Positions 1-8,344 of a stretch of 64,000 nt of DNA are shown piece by piece (within the stretch, counting starts at the first letter, position 1; every line of letters starts with the position of its first letter). The notes under the pieces are model-generated. The model did not search any database, was not told where the DNA came from, and worked only from the letters and a program-made list of their open reading frames with translations. The position numbers and the translations under genes are program-made. The stretch comes from Cellulophaga sp. 20_2_10 (GTDB taxonomy: Bacteria > Bacteroidota > Bacteroidia > Flavobacteriales > Flavobacteriaceae), in contig NZ_JAMCOJ010000011.1 of assembly GCF_023476645.1 (NCBI RefSeq), positions 40,691-104,690 on the forward strand. Reading direction: 5' to 3'.

Positions 1-2
1 TA

Positions 3-38
3 ATTCTTGGTTTAATTTTTGTTGCTACTAAAAACTAG
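3..38 (+). CDS. C-terminal end of an upstream gene (partial)
   Basis: An open frame enters from the left edge and ends at TAG 36-38, coding for the hydrophobic tail ILGLIFVATKN. This would fit the last residues of a small membrane protein whose body lies outside the window. Only 11 codons are visible, so chance cannot be excluded. No function can be given. Confidence 0.3.
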   Translation: MLGLIFVATKN

Positions 39-59
39 ATTCATCTTAAAAAACCGAAA

Positions 60-620
60 ATGAAAAATGTATTTGTTGTTGCCGTAGTTTTATGTTTATT
101 TCATTCCTGTATTCCTTTGCGTGTTGCTCCCAATATTCAGGATTATAAAATTACCAAAGGCAAAACTTTTAAGAGGGGTTTGCCAAGGCAGCAGGTTTTT
201 GTTTTTGAAGATCCAAAAAACGAAAGTGAATTCTATAAGTACATAGACACAAAGTTTCAGTTGTACAATACGGATGTTTTTGATAATGTTCCTTTTTTTA
301 TAAATAGTACTCCGTACTACTTTTCGTTTTACGAAGTAGAAAAGAAAGATAAGAGCATTGATATACTTACGCCAGCTCTTGGTGCTTTAGCAAATAGGGC
401 AATAGGCTCTGAGGAAGATCCTTCTCATCTTTTTAATGATGAAGCTCACGTGCGTATAGATGGCAATTATTATATTGCTATAATTGCTTACGATGAGAGT
501 GGAAAAGATTGTTTGGATAAAAAATCGCTTTCACGTCCTTTAGTTTTAAACTATCTTCGTGCTTTAAAGGAAGAATATTTAGTTACGCACAATTACAATG
601 AAGTTTTATTTAAAAACTAA
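60..620 (+). CDS. putative lipoprotein of unknown function
   Basis: 186 residues. The N-terminus has a short hydrophobic signal followed by a lipobox-like LFHSC with Cys at about residue 17, so an envelope lipoprotein is likely. The mature part is soluble, with no further membrane helix or recognised domain. The 3' end overlaps the next gene by 23 bp (598-620) in another frame, so the two are probably translated from one message. I do not recognise the family. The call rests on the signal peptide and on uninterrupted coding sequence. Confidence 0.65.
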   Translation: MKNVFVVAVVLCLFHSCIPLRVAPNIQDYKITKGKTFKRGLPRQQVFVFEDPKNESEFYKYIDTKFQLYNTDVFDNVPFFINSTPYYFSFYEVEKKDKSIDILTPALGALANRAIGSEEDPSHLFNDEAHVRIDGNYYIAIIAYDESGKDCLDKKSLSRPLVLNYLRALKEEYLVTHNYNEVLFKN

Positions 621-1425
621 AGACCACTCTGTAACTCAAGAAGAGTTTACATTAAACTATAATGAAGATTTGGATATGTTGGTTACAGATCCGCAACCAG
701 AGAATTTAGAAGTGTATTATGAGAGTGATGATTATATCTCTCATACAGATTCTAAAAAAACAGTTGTAGACAAAATGTACCAAACTGTAAAAAATTATAG
801 TTTAAAGAAAAAGATACAGATCTTAACCAAGTTTACTACAGGAGAAAAAACCTTACTAGATGTTGGTGCAGGTACGGGCGATTTTTTAATTACAGCCAAA
901 AACAATAAGTGGATTTGTGATGGTGTGGAGCCAAGTATCTCTGCAAGAGAAAAAGCAACACAGAAGGGTTTAGAACTTTTTAGGAGCTTAGATACTTTAC
1001 CAGAAAAAAAATACAACGTAATTACGTTGTGGCACGTTTTAGAACATTTGCCAAATTTGGACCAACAAATAAAAACCTTGGAATCTAAATTAACCGATGA
1101 CGGAACTCTAATTGTAGCTGTTCCTAATTTTAATAGTTACGATGCCAAACACTATAAAGAATTTTGGGCTGCTTATGACGTACCTAGACATTTGTGGCAT
1201 TTTTCTAAAACAGCAATAAAAAAGATTTTTGCAAAACATAATATGAAACTGATACAAACCCAGCCAATGTTGTTTGATGCATTTTATGTTGCGCTATTAT
1301 CTGAAAAATACAAAACCGGAAACCAGAATATGTTAACAGCATTTTATAGAGGTTTACGTTCTAATATATCTGCGATGAAGACTAAGGAACATTCTTCTAT
1401 CATATACATCCTAAAAAAGAGTTAA
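598..1425 (+). CDS. class I SAM-dependent methyltransferase
   Basis: 275 residues. SAM-binding motif I is LLDVGAGTGDF at residues 86-96, followed by an acidic residue in VEP (motif II region) and a WHVLEHL motif typical of Methyltransf_11/23 folds. About 80 residues before the fold carry the partial motif LEVYYESDDYISHTDSKK, seen in flavobacterial relatives of this family. The start lies 23 bp inside the preceding lipoprotein gene and there is no better downstream start. A strong hairpin terminator follows at 1449. The substrate is unknown; methyltransferases of this type often act on small molecules or glycans. Confidence 0.85.
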   Translation: MKFYLKTKDHSVTQEEFTLNYNEDLDMLVTDPQPENLEVYYESDDYISHTDSKKTVVDKMYQTVKNYSLKKKIQILTKFTTGEKTLLDVGAGTGDFLITAKNNKWICDGVEPSISAREKATQKGLELFRSLDTLPEKKYNVITLWHVLEHLPNLDQQIKTLESKLTDDGTLIVAVPNFNSYDAKHYKEFWAAYDVPRHLWHFSKTAIKKIFAKHNMKLIQTQPMLFDAFYVALLSEKYKTGNQNMLTAFYRGLRSNISAMKTKEHSSIIYILKKS

Positions 1426-1448
1426 AACGTATTTTAAAGCGATTTAAG

Positions 1449-1496
1449 AAGGGTTTGACACTTGTAACGAGTACTAAGTCCTTTTTTATTTTTTAA
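1449..1496 (+). terminator. intrinsic terminator after the methyltransferase gene
   Basis: Left arm 1449-1464 and right arm 1468-1483 pair in 14 of 16 positions (some G-U) around a TAA loop. The stem is followed directly by a run of T broken by a single A, to about 1495. Confidence 0.7.
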
Positions 1497-1703
1497 TTAA
1501 TACTGAGTTATTTATGAAAGCCTTTTTTTATAGTTTTTAGTTATCAATCACACTTATTTTTATAGTTTTTATTGATGATAGTTTTTATTTATCGAAATAG
1601 TACCTCTTTATTTGTTTTTGTTATAGTTTGTGAAATGAAGTTTTTTTAGAAAAAGATCGAAAAACTAAATTTTAATCAATTTTAAAACTAACACCAGTTT
1701 TTG
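1497..1703. other. AT-rich intergenic spacer with a short repeated motif
   Basis: No credible coding frame is seen. The decamer ATAGTTTTTA occurs three times, at 1530, 1562 and 1578, and ATCAAT/ATTGAT form a small inverted repeat between the first copies. This may be a regulatory region for the gene at 1790, or simply biased AT-rich DNA. Confidence 0.4.
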
Positions 1704-1732
1704 TTGAAGATTAAAAAACTTTTCTATTTTTG
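1704..1732 (+). promoter_or_regulatory. Bacteroidota-type promoter for the OmpH-like gene
   Basis: A -33 TTG at 1704-1706 is separated by 18 bases from TATTTTTG at 1725-1732, an exact match to the TAnnTTTG -7 box. The -7 box lies over a possible TTG start at 1730, which argues that translation begins at the ATG at 1790 instead. Confidence 0.7.
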
Positions 1733-1789
1733 CTCAACTTAAATTTTGACTTTCCGTCGGTTCGGAAGTTTTATATTAAAAACCTAGAA

Positions 1790-2296
1790 ATGAAAAAAAT
1801 TATTTTTGCACTTGCATTCATCGGTTTAGTAGGATGCCAACAAAGTAAAATGGGTTACGTAGATAACGTAAAACTAATGAACGATTATAACGAGAAAGTA
1901 GATCTTGAAGCTAAGTTTAAAACTAAGATTGAAGCTTTTGGTAAAAAAAGAGATAGCGTACAACAAGCTTTTCAGATGGAGGCGCAAGCATTCCAAGTAA
2001 AGGCTCAGAAAATGGCACAGGCTAAAGCACAAGAAGAGTACGGTATGTTACAGCAAATGAGCCAACGTATTGGACAGCAGTTGCAAGCAGAAGAAAAGCA
2101 ATTACAAGTAAGTAGCCAAACAGAAATGGATAGCTTAGTTGCTAAAGTAAAGAGAGAGATTAAAGCATATGGTACAACAAACGGTTTCTCTTACATCTTT
2201 GGTGGTGGAGACGGTGGTAGCGTATTATACGGATCAGAAGCAGATGATCTTACAGATGAAATTACTAAGATCTTAAATGATAACTACAAGAAATAA
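1790..2296 (+). CDS. OmpH/Skp-like periplasmic chaperone family lipoprotein
   Basis: 168 residues from ATG 1790. A lipobox LVGC near residue 15 marks it as a lipoprotein. The sequence GYVDNVKLMNDYN after the signal matches the first strand of Skp/OmpH proteins. It is followed by about 90 residues of Gln/Lys/Glu-rich coiled coil (residues about 30-120) and a C-terminal part that returns to the body domain. Skp-like proteins hold unfolded outer-membrane proteins in the periplasm. Here a lipid anchor would tether the chaperone, unlike soluble Skp. It is monocistronic, with its own promoter (1704-1732) and terminator (2322-2348). Confidence 0.85.
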   Translation: MKKIIFALAFIGLVGCQQSKMGYVDNVKLMNDYNEKVDLEAKFKTKIEAFGKKRDSVQQAFQMEAQAFQVKAQKMAQAKAQEEYGMLQQMSQRIGQQLQAEEKQLQVSSQTEMDSLVAKVKREIKAYGTTNGFSYIFGGGDGGSVLYGSEADDLTDEITKILNDNYKK

Positions 2297-2321
2297 TAAC
2301 TTGTAAGTTACACATATTAAG

Positions 2322-2348
2322 AGCCTCAGCATTTGCTGAGGCTTTTTT
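2322..2348 (+). terminator. intrinsic terminator after the OmpH-like gene
   Basis: Perfect 8-bp GC-rich stem GCCTCAGC (2323-2330) / GCTGAGGC (2335-2342) with loop ATTT, followed by six T. Confidence 0.9.
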
Positions 2349-2430
2349 GTTTTTAACTCTAAATTAAAAAATCTATATTTATAGTTCTATAATTTGTACG
2401 CTTGCGTAAAAGTGCTACTAAAACAGTTGT

Positions 2431-3129
2431 ATGACTAAAGAAATAAAGACAGAAGCATTAGAGATGATTAAAGAAAATGTTCTGTTTGGTTTTTATAGTG
2501 AAAAAGAAATATTTACCAGCATAAGTGATGCGTTTTACGATGCCGAAGATTTTGATAACGATTGGCTTACCAAAGAAATAGGCAAACAATTTGTAGCGCA
2601 TAAGAATAATAGTAAGAGCTGGAACAGGCAGACTATATTTACAAGACTTGTATCTGTTTTTGATCAACTAAACAAAGAAAAAATAGTAAGCCTACATAAA
2701 GCCGGCTACACCAGGCAAGATGCTCAGGACGATTGTAGAGAAATAGTAGATGAACTAGGTGCTATTGGTATAATAGCAAAAGGATATTGCTATTACCACG
2801 CTCAAGACTTACAGAGAGCGTTAGGAGAAGACGGAATGCTTTATATTGGATATGATAGTATAGAACCAACAGATAGTGCAGCAGAAGCCGTAGCAAATAG
2901 AATTGTTACCTTGTTAAGAGAAAATGGCTTTACGGTGTCTTGGAACGGATTTATAGACACAAGAATAGAGATTAAAAACATTACGTGGCAAAAGGTTTAT
3001 GATGGAGTAGACTACAACTACAGCCGTATTTTTTCTATTATTGAAGAACACCACGCGCCAAAAAATAACCTAGAAACTACCACAAATAATACGACCCAAA
3101 AACCTTTCTGGAAATTCTGGAAACACTAA
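2431..3129 (+). CDS. DUF6891-like protein of unknown function
   Basis: 232 residues, soluble, no signal peptide. The central stretch AKGYCYYHAQDLQRAL and the following alternating segment resemble what I recall of the DUF6891 family, whose members carry a conserved xYCxxHxQDL motif and often occur in single copy in varied contexts. The C-terminus is low-complexity, Asn/Thr-rich, and ends in the aromatic tail KPFWKFWKH. The gene stands alone between a terminator and a 170-base spacer. Family assignment is from memory of motifs and not from a search. Confidence 0.6.
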   Translation: MTKEIKTEALEMIKENVLFGFYSEKEIFTSISDAFYDAEDFDNDWLTKEIGKQFVAHKNNSKSWNRQTIFTRLVSVFDQLNKEKIVSLHKAGYTRQDAQDDCREIVDELGAIGIIAKGYCYYHAQDLQRALGEDGMLYIGYDSIEPTDSAAEAVANRIVTLLRENGFTVSWNGFIDTRIEIKNITWQKVYDGVDYNYSRIFSIIEEHHAPKNNLETTTNNTTQKPFWKFWKH

Positions 3130-3243
3130 TATTTAGGGTGTAGAACAACTATTTTTTTATTTTAAACTGAATATTACGTAGGTAAAAACTGTCTATTTTT
3201 TAGCTTTTTACGTATTTCTGTAATTTTTATTGCCATTATCTTT

Positions 3244-3251
3244 TATATTTG
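3244..3251 (+). promoter_or_regulatory. -7 promoter element TATATTTG
   Basis: Exact match to TAnnTTTG 52 bases before the ATG at 3303. No TTG lies at the ideal 17-20 base distance upstream, so this is a half-supported promoter. Confidence 0.4.
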
Positions 3252-3302
3252 AGAGGCTATTCTTTCCCTCTCCAGAGGTTTAATACATTAAATTGATATA
3301 AA

Positions 3303-3710
3303 ATGAATGAAATATTAAAAATTATTGAAACAAGGAATTTGTATGCCCATTTAATTTTATTTAAAATATATCTAGCTTCTAAAGGAAGAACAGATCGCGG
3401 TTATAGTGGCAATTTGCGTAAAGATATTCAAGAACTATTTGGAGAAAATTTTAATCAAGAGGATTTTCTAATAGCAGAGCAATATCTAAATAGTAAAGGT
3501 TATCTTTTTCAGGAAAACTATATGTTCAGTTCTTATGGTAGGGATTATTTTGAAGATTGGATTAGAAATTTCTTAGAGATAGAAAATAAAGACATTGAAG
3601 TTCTTGAAAGTAAACTACCTGCCAAAATATTTAATTTTTTTGGTATTGTTGAAAAAGGAAGAAGTGTATTAGGATTTCTTAATAATTTAAAAGAGCTTAC
3701 GACGGAATAA
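3303..3710 (+). CDS. hypothetical soluble protein
   Basis: 135 residues, charged, mostly helical in appearance, no membrane helix or signal. I do not recognise the family. The pattern FNQEDFLIAEQYLNSKGYL followed by a basic/aromatic segment could be a small winged-helix-like fold, but this is a guess. It is followed after 19 bases by a membrane protein gene, so the two may be co-transcribed. Confidence 0.55.
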   Translation: MNEILKIIETRNLYAHLILFKIYLASKGRTDRGYSGNLRKDIQELFGENFNQEDFLIAEQYLNSKGYLFQENYMFSSYGRDYFEDWIRNFLEIENKDIEVLESKLPAKIFNFFGIVEKGRSVLGFLNNLKELTTE

Positions 3711-3729
3711 CAAATTTAAAGCTGGCTTT

Positions 3730-4155
3730 ATGAAAATCAGATACACTAAAAAAAAGGTAAATACCAATATTATAATGTCAACAGCTTTTGTTATATACTC
3801 ATTTTACCAATCGGTTTATATCTCAATTACTGAAAATACAATACACTGGTTTGCCTGTTTTATGTTTATTATTGCGTTAGCTTGGTTTGTACAAAGCATA
3901 CTAAAATCTACCTATTATTACCTGTCTATAGAAAATGGTATTATAAAAGAAAGAAATTCTTTTCGTAAAAAAATAGCATTAGAAGATATAAGTTACTTAA
4001 GAAAAACAGATGACCAGTATATTATAAAAACAGCAAAGTCGGAGTTGGTTGTTTATAGTAAGGAGGTAGAAATAGAATCTCTTAAAAACTTAGATAAAGT
4101 ATTAGCAATTTTAAACTTGCCAGCAGAAAAAAATCCTTTTGCAGTTAGTCCGTAA
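3730..4155 (+). CDS. two-helix membrane protein with a PH-like C-terminal domain
   Basis: 141 residues. Two membrane helices (about residues 15-35 and 40-60) are followed by a soluble part. That part begins YYLSIENGIIKERNSFRKKIALEDI and continues with short alternating strands, the layout of small bacterial PH-like (bPH/YcxB-type) proteins of Bacteroidota. The role is unknown. It lies 19 bases after the hypothetical gene at 3303. Confidence 0.55.
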   Translation: MKIRYTKKKVNTNIIMSTAFVIYSFYQSVYISITENTIHWFACFMFIIALAWFVQSILKSTYYYLSIENGIIKERNSFRKKIALEDISYLRKTDDQYIIKTAKSELVVYSKEVEIESLKNLDKVLAILNLPAEKNPFAVSP

Positions 4156-4291
4156 TTTTTTATTTAAGCTTAAGTTAACCACTTTAAAAAAACCAACGTT
4201 AGTTTTGTTGCTATTATTGGTTTAGTCTCTAAAAAGTGCTTAAAACAGCTTTAAAACAGAGGTTATTTGCGCTACACTGTAAAATTAAAAT

Positions 4292-4600
4292 ATGAATAAG
4301 ATAAATTTTAAAAAGTGGGCATTTCATTTTACTATTTGGAGCATTATTATAAATGGAATATCCCTATTCTTTAAAATAAACTTTAATAATAGTACTGGTG
4401 AAATATATAATTATGAAGAAAGAATATTTTATTTAACTATTCTTTCTCAGCTAATGTTGTTACTAGCTATGGTGTTTTTGGTAATAAGCATTGTAAAAAA
4501 AGAAAAACGTAATTACCAATTCTGGACCACTCTTGTCTACGTGCTAGTTTTTGGTATTTTCCCTACTTTAATTCTTATGTTTGGTTATCACTTTATTTAA
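4292..4600 (+). CDS. small membrane protein, unknown
   Basis: 102 residues with three hydrophobic segments (about 10-27, 45-68 and 78-100). The N-terminus is basic (NKINFKKW), which would place it inside the cell. No family is recognised. It belongs to a cluster of small membrane-protein genes between 3.7 and 5.2 kb. Confidence 0.5.
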   Translation: MNKINFKKWAFHFTIWSIIINGISLFFKINFNNSTGEIYNYEERIFYLTILSQLMLLLAMVFLVISIVKKEKRNYQFWTTLVYVLVFGIFPTLILMFGYHFI

Positions 4601-4638
4601 AAAAACCAAATGGTATTATATTCTAATTTAGAGCGCTT

Positions 4639-4983
4639 ATGAAAGTTATAAAACTCATTCTTGTTTACATTCTTTGGGCAATTTTAATTTGTCTTTCTTC
4701 GCTTGGGCTAGTCCGTTTGTGGATGGGGCCAAAAAAAGTATCGGCAACATTTTTAGAGCAATTAATGGCTTGGGGTTATGGGTTAACTTTAATGGTAGAT
4801 TCGGTTGTAATTGCATCTATATCATTAATTATTTTTATTTTTTTAGACCTTTTTTATATCAAGAAGAGAGTAACACTAACAAAGCCAATTGTAGTTAAAC
4901 TAATTCTTGTTCTAATTTTAACCACAATAGTTGCAGTTTCTTATCTAGGTTTAGATTATTATTTTAAAATAAATAATATGTAA
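4639..4983 (+). CDS. small membrane protein, unknown
   Basis: 114 residues with three strong membrane helices (about 4-24, 45-72 and 83-103). There is no recognisable domain. It starts 38 bases after the preceding membrane gene. The decayed reading frame immediately downstream has a similar helix-loop-helix plan and length, so these may be related small proteins. Confidence 0.5.
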   Translation: MKVIKLILVYILWAILICLSSLGLVRLWMGPKKVSATFLEQLMAWGYGLTLMVDSVVIASISLIIFIFLDLFYIKKRVTLTKPIVVKLILVLILTTIVAVSYLGLDYYFKINNM

Positions 4984-4992
4984 TGCCGCTAA

Positions 4993-5225
4993 ATGAAGAT
5001 AGAATACAAAATTTTTAATCTTTTGTTTTTTGGGATTTTAAGTGTTCTATTTTTGTTTTGTTCGTAGCTACTTTTAAAATTAGAGTACAATAAGCACCTA
5101 ACTTTCGGAGATATATTTACAATAGTTGCAGAGTATTGCTACTATTAGTACTTTTTCTTATTCCAATATATATATATATGTATTACCGGTTATATAAAAT
5201 TAGTAAAACAGAAATGGAGAATTAA
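4993..5225 (+). pseudogene. decayed small membrane protein gene
   Basis: From ATG 4993 a frame codes for MKIEYKIFNLLFFGILSVLF and then FCS before TAG at 5065. The same frame continues past the stop with LLLKLEYNKHLTFGDIFTIV, up to AEYC near 5138. A shift of frame there restores a hydrophobic helix LLLVLFLIPIYIYMYYRLYK and a charged tail ending KTEMEN at TAA 5223. Stitched together this gives a two-helix membrane protein of about 75 residues, so at least one nonsense change and one frameshift are implied. The alternative is chance coding likeness in AT-rich DNA. Confidence 0.5.
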
Positions 5226-5326
5226 TTATGCACTATTTCTATAGGATATTTTTTTATTAAGCCTCAAATAAGCAAAAAGTATACAAGAACCCGAAATTAA
5301 TATAGAACTACTAGCTCTGTCCCCTA

Positions 5327-5334
5327 TAATTTTG
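5327..5334 (+). promoter_or_regulatory. -7 promoter element TAATTTTG before the SDR operon
   Basis: Exact TAnnTTTG match 28 bases upstream of the ATG at 5363. No TTG was found at the usual -33 distance, which would suit an activator-dependent promoter. The AraC regulator at the end of the operon is a candidate. Confidence 0.5.
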
Positions 5335-5362
5335 CATCATAATTAATCTTTTAAAGAATTAA

Positions 5363-6187
5363 ATGATGAAAAAAACAATTTTTATAACAGGAGCAAGTAG
5401 TGGAATTGGTAAGGCAACAGCACTATATTTTCAGGAAAAAGGATGGAATGTAGTTGCTACAATGCGCAATACCGATTCAGGAAAAGAATTAGCAGCTTTG
5501 CCAAATGTCTTAGTAACAACGTTAGATGTTACAGACAGTAACTCTATACAAACAGCGGTTAGTAATGCTACATCAACATTTGGAACTATAGATGTATTAC
5601 TAAATAATGCAGGTTATGGTATGTTGGGTACTTTAGAAGCAACTCCTGTAAAAACAATTCGCCAACAATACAATGTAAATGTTATTGGTCTTTTAGAAAC
5701 TACACAAGCCGTTTTGCCAATTATGCGTAAACAGAAATCTGGAACTATTGTAAATATTTCATCAATGGGTGGCCGTATTGCATTGCCTTTAGGTAGCGTA
5801 TACGGAGCAACAAAATATGCTGTAGAGGGTATCTCTGAAGCTTTGCAGTATGAGCTAGAACCGTTGGGCATTAATGTTAAAATTATAGAACCGGGTGTTA
5901 TTACATCAAACTTTAGCAAATCTGTGGCATTTAATGATGAAAACATTACGGATTATAAAGTAGTTGTAGATAAAATAATGAAAACCTACAAAGGAGGAGA
6001 AAGTAACGAGGCCTTTCCTGTTAGCGAACCAATTACGGTTACTAAAGTTATAGACAAAGCTATTCACGACACAACAAATCAGCTTAGATTTCCTGCGGGT
6101 AATGATGCCGAACAAATGTTAGATGCAAGAGCAAAACTATCTGATAGTGAGATGATAACAATGCTTAAGGAAAACTTTGGTATTTAA
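5363..6187 (+). CDS. SDR family oxidoreductase
   Basis: 274 residues, classical short-chain dehydrogenase/reductase. The cofactor-binding motif TGASSGIG is at residues 9-16, NNAG at 81-84, the catalytic Ser in NISS at 131-134 and YxxxK at Tyr147/Lys151. It is soluble and NAD(P)H-dependent; the substrate is not predictable. Tandem start codons ATGATG make the exact start uncertain by one codon. It is the first gene of an apparent four-gene operon (spacers of 16, 26 and 9 bases) ending in an AraC regulator, which probably controls the set. Confidence 0.9.
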   Translation: MMKKTIFITGASSGIGKATALYFQEKGWNVVATMRNTDSGKELAALPNVLVTTLDVTDSNSIQTAVSNATSTFGTIDVLLNNAGYGMLGTLEATPVKTIRQQYNVNVIGLLETTQAVLPIMRKQKSGTIVNISSMGGRIALPLGSVYGATKYAVEGISEALQYELEPLGINVKIIEPGVITSNFSKSVAFNDENITDYKVVVDKIMKTYKGGESNEAFPVSEPITVTKVIDKAIHDTTNQLRFPAGNDAEQMLDARAKLSDSEMITMLKENFGI

Positions 6188-6203
6188 TTAAAAACGGCAA
6201 AAA

Positions 6204-7058
6204 ATGAAAAGTATTATTATATCTGGAGCTACCAGTGGTATTGGTAAAGCGCTTGTTGAGGCATTAATTTTAAAAGGAAATTATAAAATAGGAATTATTG
6301 GGCGTAACCAAGAAAAGTTAAAGGATTTAACCAAGAGTAATAACGCAGAGAGCAATCAGATTTTTACCTATAAGGCCGATTTGTCTTCTTTAAAGGAAAC
6401 TAAGAAAATAGCAAAAGAGATACTCTTAGATTTTAATGAAATAGATTTCTTAATAAACAATGCAGGAGTGTATTTGTATGAAAAGGAAATTACTCCTGAA
6501 GGGTTTGAAAAAACGTTGGTAACCAATTATTTATCTACGTTTTTACTTAACAAAATTCTTGTCCCTATACTTGTAGAAACGGCAAGTAAAAAGGGAGGTG
6601 CGCAAATAATAAATACGGGCTCTTCTGGTCATAAAAGACCTGTAAATTGGGGCGACTTAAATTTTGAAAACACGGCCTATGACGGACCTTTTGTTTATGA
6701 ACATTCTAAGCACTTAATAATCTCACATACGTTTAACTTAGCAAAACAATTGCAGAACACAAATGTGAGGGTTAATACAATTCACCCAGGTTTTGTAACA
6801 TCAGGATTAATAAAGGGCAAAAAAATGCCGTTCCCTATGAATATATTAACCAAAATTTTACCCATATTTATGGGGATTACACCAGAGAAAGCAAAGGAAA
6901 CCTATCTTTGGTTATTATTTAATGAGGAGGCAAAGCAATTAAACGCGACTTATATTGATAATAAAAAAGTAACTAAGGTTTGGCCGCCTATAAGAGATGA
7001 AAAAGCTCAAGAACGTTTAAGAATAGAATCTGAGGGGTTAATTTCTAATTTTCTATAA
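6204..7058 (+). CDS. SDR family oxidoreductase, retinol-dehydrogenase-like
   Basis: 284 residues. Motif SGATSGIG is at 7-14, NNAG at 85-88, the catalytic Ser is in TGSSG at about 140, and the active-site pair is Tyr165/Lys169 in YEHSK. The segment WGDLNFENTAYDG before the Tyr is typical of the retinol dehydrogenase/WW-domain oxidoreductase branch. It lies 16 bases after the first SDR. The two are only distantly alike, so this is not a recent duplication. The substrate is unknown. Confidence 0.88.
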   Translation: MKSIIISGATSGIGKALVEALILKGNYKIGIIGRNQEKLKDLTKSNNAESNQIFTYKADLSSLKETKKIAKEILLDFNEIDFLINNAGVYLYEKEITPEGFEKTLVTNYLSTFLLNKILVPILVETASKKGGAQIINTGSSGHKRPVNWGDLNFENTAYDGPFVYEHSKHLIISHTFNLAKQLQNTNVRVNTIHPGFVTSGLIKGKKMPFPMNILTKILPIFMGITPEKAKETYLWLLFNEEAKQLNATYIDNKKVTKVWPPIRDEKAQERLRIESEGLISNFL

Positions 7059-7084
7059 CTAAAAATACCAAACAACCATTTTCT

Positions 7085-8335
7085 ATGAAATTTCGTTTAC
7101 TAATTTTTCTTGTAATTTCTGCGCTTCTATTAATAGATTTATACGCATTTCAAGCCGTTAAAAACAGCACTAAAAATTTATGGGTTTATATACTTTATGG
7201 TGTATTATCTGCTGGGGTTTTAGTGTATCTTATATCTATTATTGTGAGGTATGATAATACTGCAGGCCCAGGAAAAGAGAGTTTAGCCTTTGGAGCTGTT
7301 TTTGCTTTGTTTTTGGTGCCAAAACTTATCGTAATTACCTTTTTGTTTGGAGAAGATATTATTAGGGTTATATCTGGGGTGTACCACTATTTTACACAAA
7401 GTACTACTGGTAAGGGTACAGGAGATTTTATTGCACCTAGAAGAACATTTATTAGTCAGTTAGCCTTAGGGATTGCGGCAGTGCCTTTTGCCTCTATTGT
7501 TTACGGTATATTTAAAGGAAAATACAATTATAAAGTTATATCGCATACACTTTATTTTGACGATTTACCAAGTGCTTTTGATGGTTTTAAAATTACGCAT
7601 ATTACAGATATACATTCTGGTAGTCTAGAAGATACTGAAAAAGTAGAATATGCTATAGACTTAATAAACCAACAAGAGACAGATATTATTTTATTTACAG
7701 GCGATATTGTAAATACCAAAGCAGAGGAAATGGATCCTTGGATAGAGACTTTTAAGCGCATAAAAACCCCTGAATTTAGTAAATATTCGGTGCTTGGTAA
7801 TCACGACTACGGAGAGTATGTAGAGTGGCCATCAGAAACCGAAAAGGAAGCTAATTTTAATGCAATTAAACAGATTCACGAAAAAATAGATTTTAAATTG
7901 TTATTAAATGAAAGTGTGTATCTAGAAAAGGACAATGAAAAATTGGCGCTAATAGGGGTAGAGAACTGGGGACATAATTTTAAACAAGCCGGAGATTTAG
8001 ATAAAGCATCTAAATTAACAGATAAAAGCGATTTTAAAATACTAATGAGTCACGACCCTAGCCATTGGGAATATCAAGTAAAAGAACACGCACACAACTA
8101 CCAAGTTACGTTAAGCGGACATACACACGGATTACAATTTGGTATAGAAATCCCGGGATATTTTAAATGGAGTCCGGCGCAGTTTATGTACAAACAATGG
8201 GCAGGATTGTATAAGGAGTTTGGAAGGTATATAAATGTAAATAGAGGTTTTGGTTTTCACGGTTATTCCGCTAGAGTAGGTATTTGGCCAGAGATTACAG
8301 TAATTACATTAAAACAAAAAAAGACAAATAGTTAA
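7085..8335 (+). CDS. membrane-anchored metallophosphoesterase
   Basis: 416 residues. Four hydrophobic segments occupy the first 145 residues. A calcineurin-like phosphoesterase domain follows with all metal-ligand motifs: DIH at 175-177, GD at 206-207, GNHD at 238-241, SHD at 322-324 and GHTH at 345-348. Relatives of this layout include YkuE-type and UDP-2,3-diacylglucosamine-hydrolase-like enzymes. The substrate here is unknown, though membrane attachment suggests a lipid or envelope substrate. It is third in the SDR operon. Confidence 0.88.
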   Translation: MKFRLLIFLVISALLLIDLYAFQAVKNSTKNLWVYILYGVLSAGVLVYLISIIVRYDNTAGPGKESLAFGAVFALFLVPKLIVITFLFGEDIIRVISGVYHYFTQSTTGKGTGDFIAPRRTFISQLALGIAAVPFASIVYGIFKGKYNYKVISHTLYFDDLPSAFDGFKITHITDIHSGSLEDTEKVEYAIDLINQQETDIILFTGDIVNTKAEEMDPWIETFKRIKTPEFSKYSVLGNHDYGEYVEWPSETEKEANFNAIKQIHEKIDFKLLLNESVYLEKDNEKLALIGVENWGHNFKQAGDLDKASKLTDKSDFKILMSHDPSHWEYQVKEHAHNYQVTLSGHTHGLQFGIEIPGYFKWSPAQFMYKQWAGLYKEFGRYINVNRGFGFHGYSARVGIWPEITVITLKQKKTNS

Positions 8336-8344
8336 GGACAGGGA

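Noticed and set aside
1730-1789. N-terminal extension of the OmpH-like protein from TTG 1730
   Set aside because: The TTG is part of a promoter -7 box, and the lipoprotein signal peptide begins at the ATG at 1790.
5614-6115. Antisense frames over the first SDR gene
   Set aside because: Composition and position are those of shadow frames; the forward gene has all SDR motifs.
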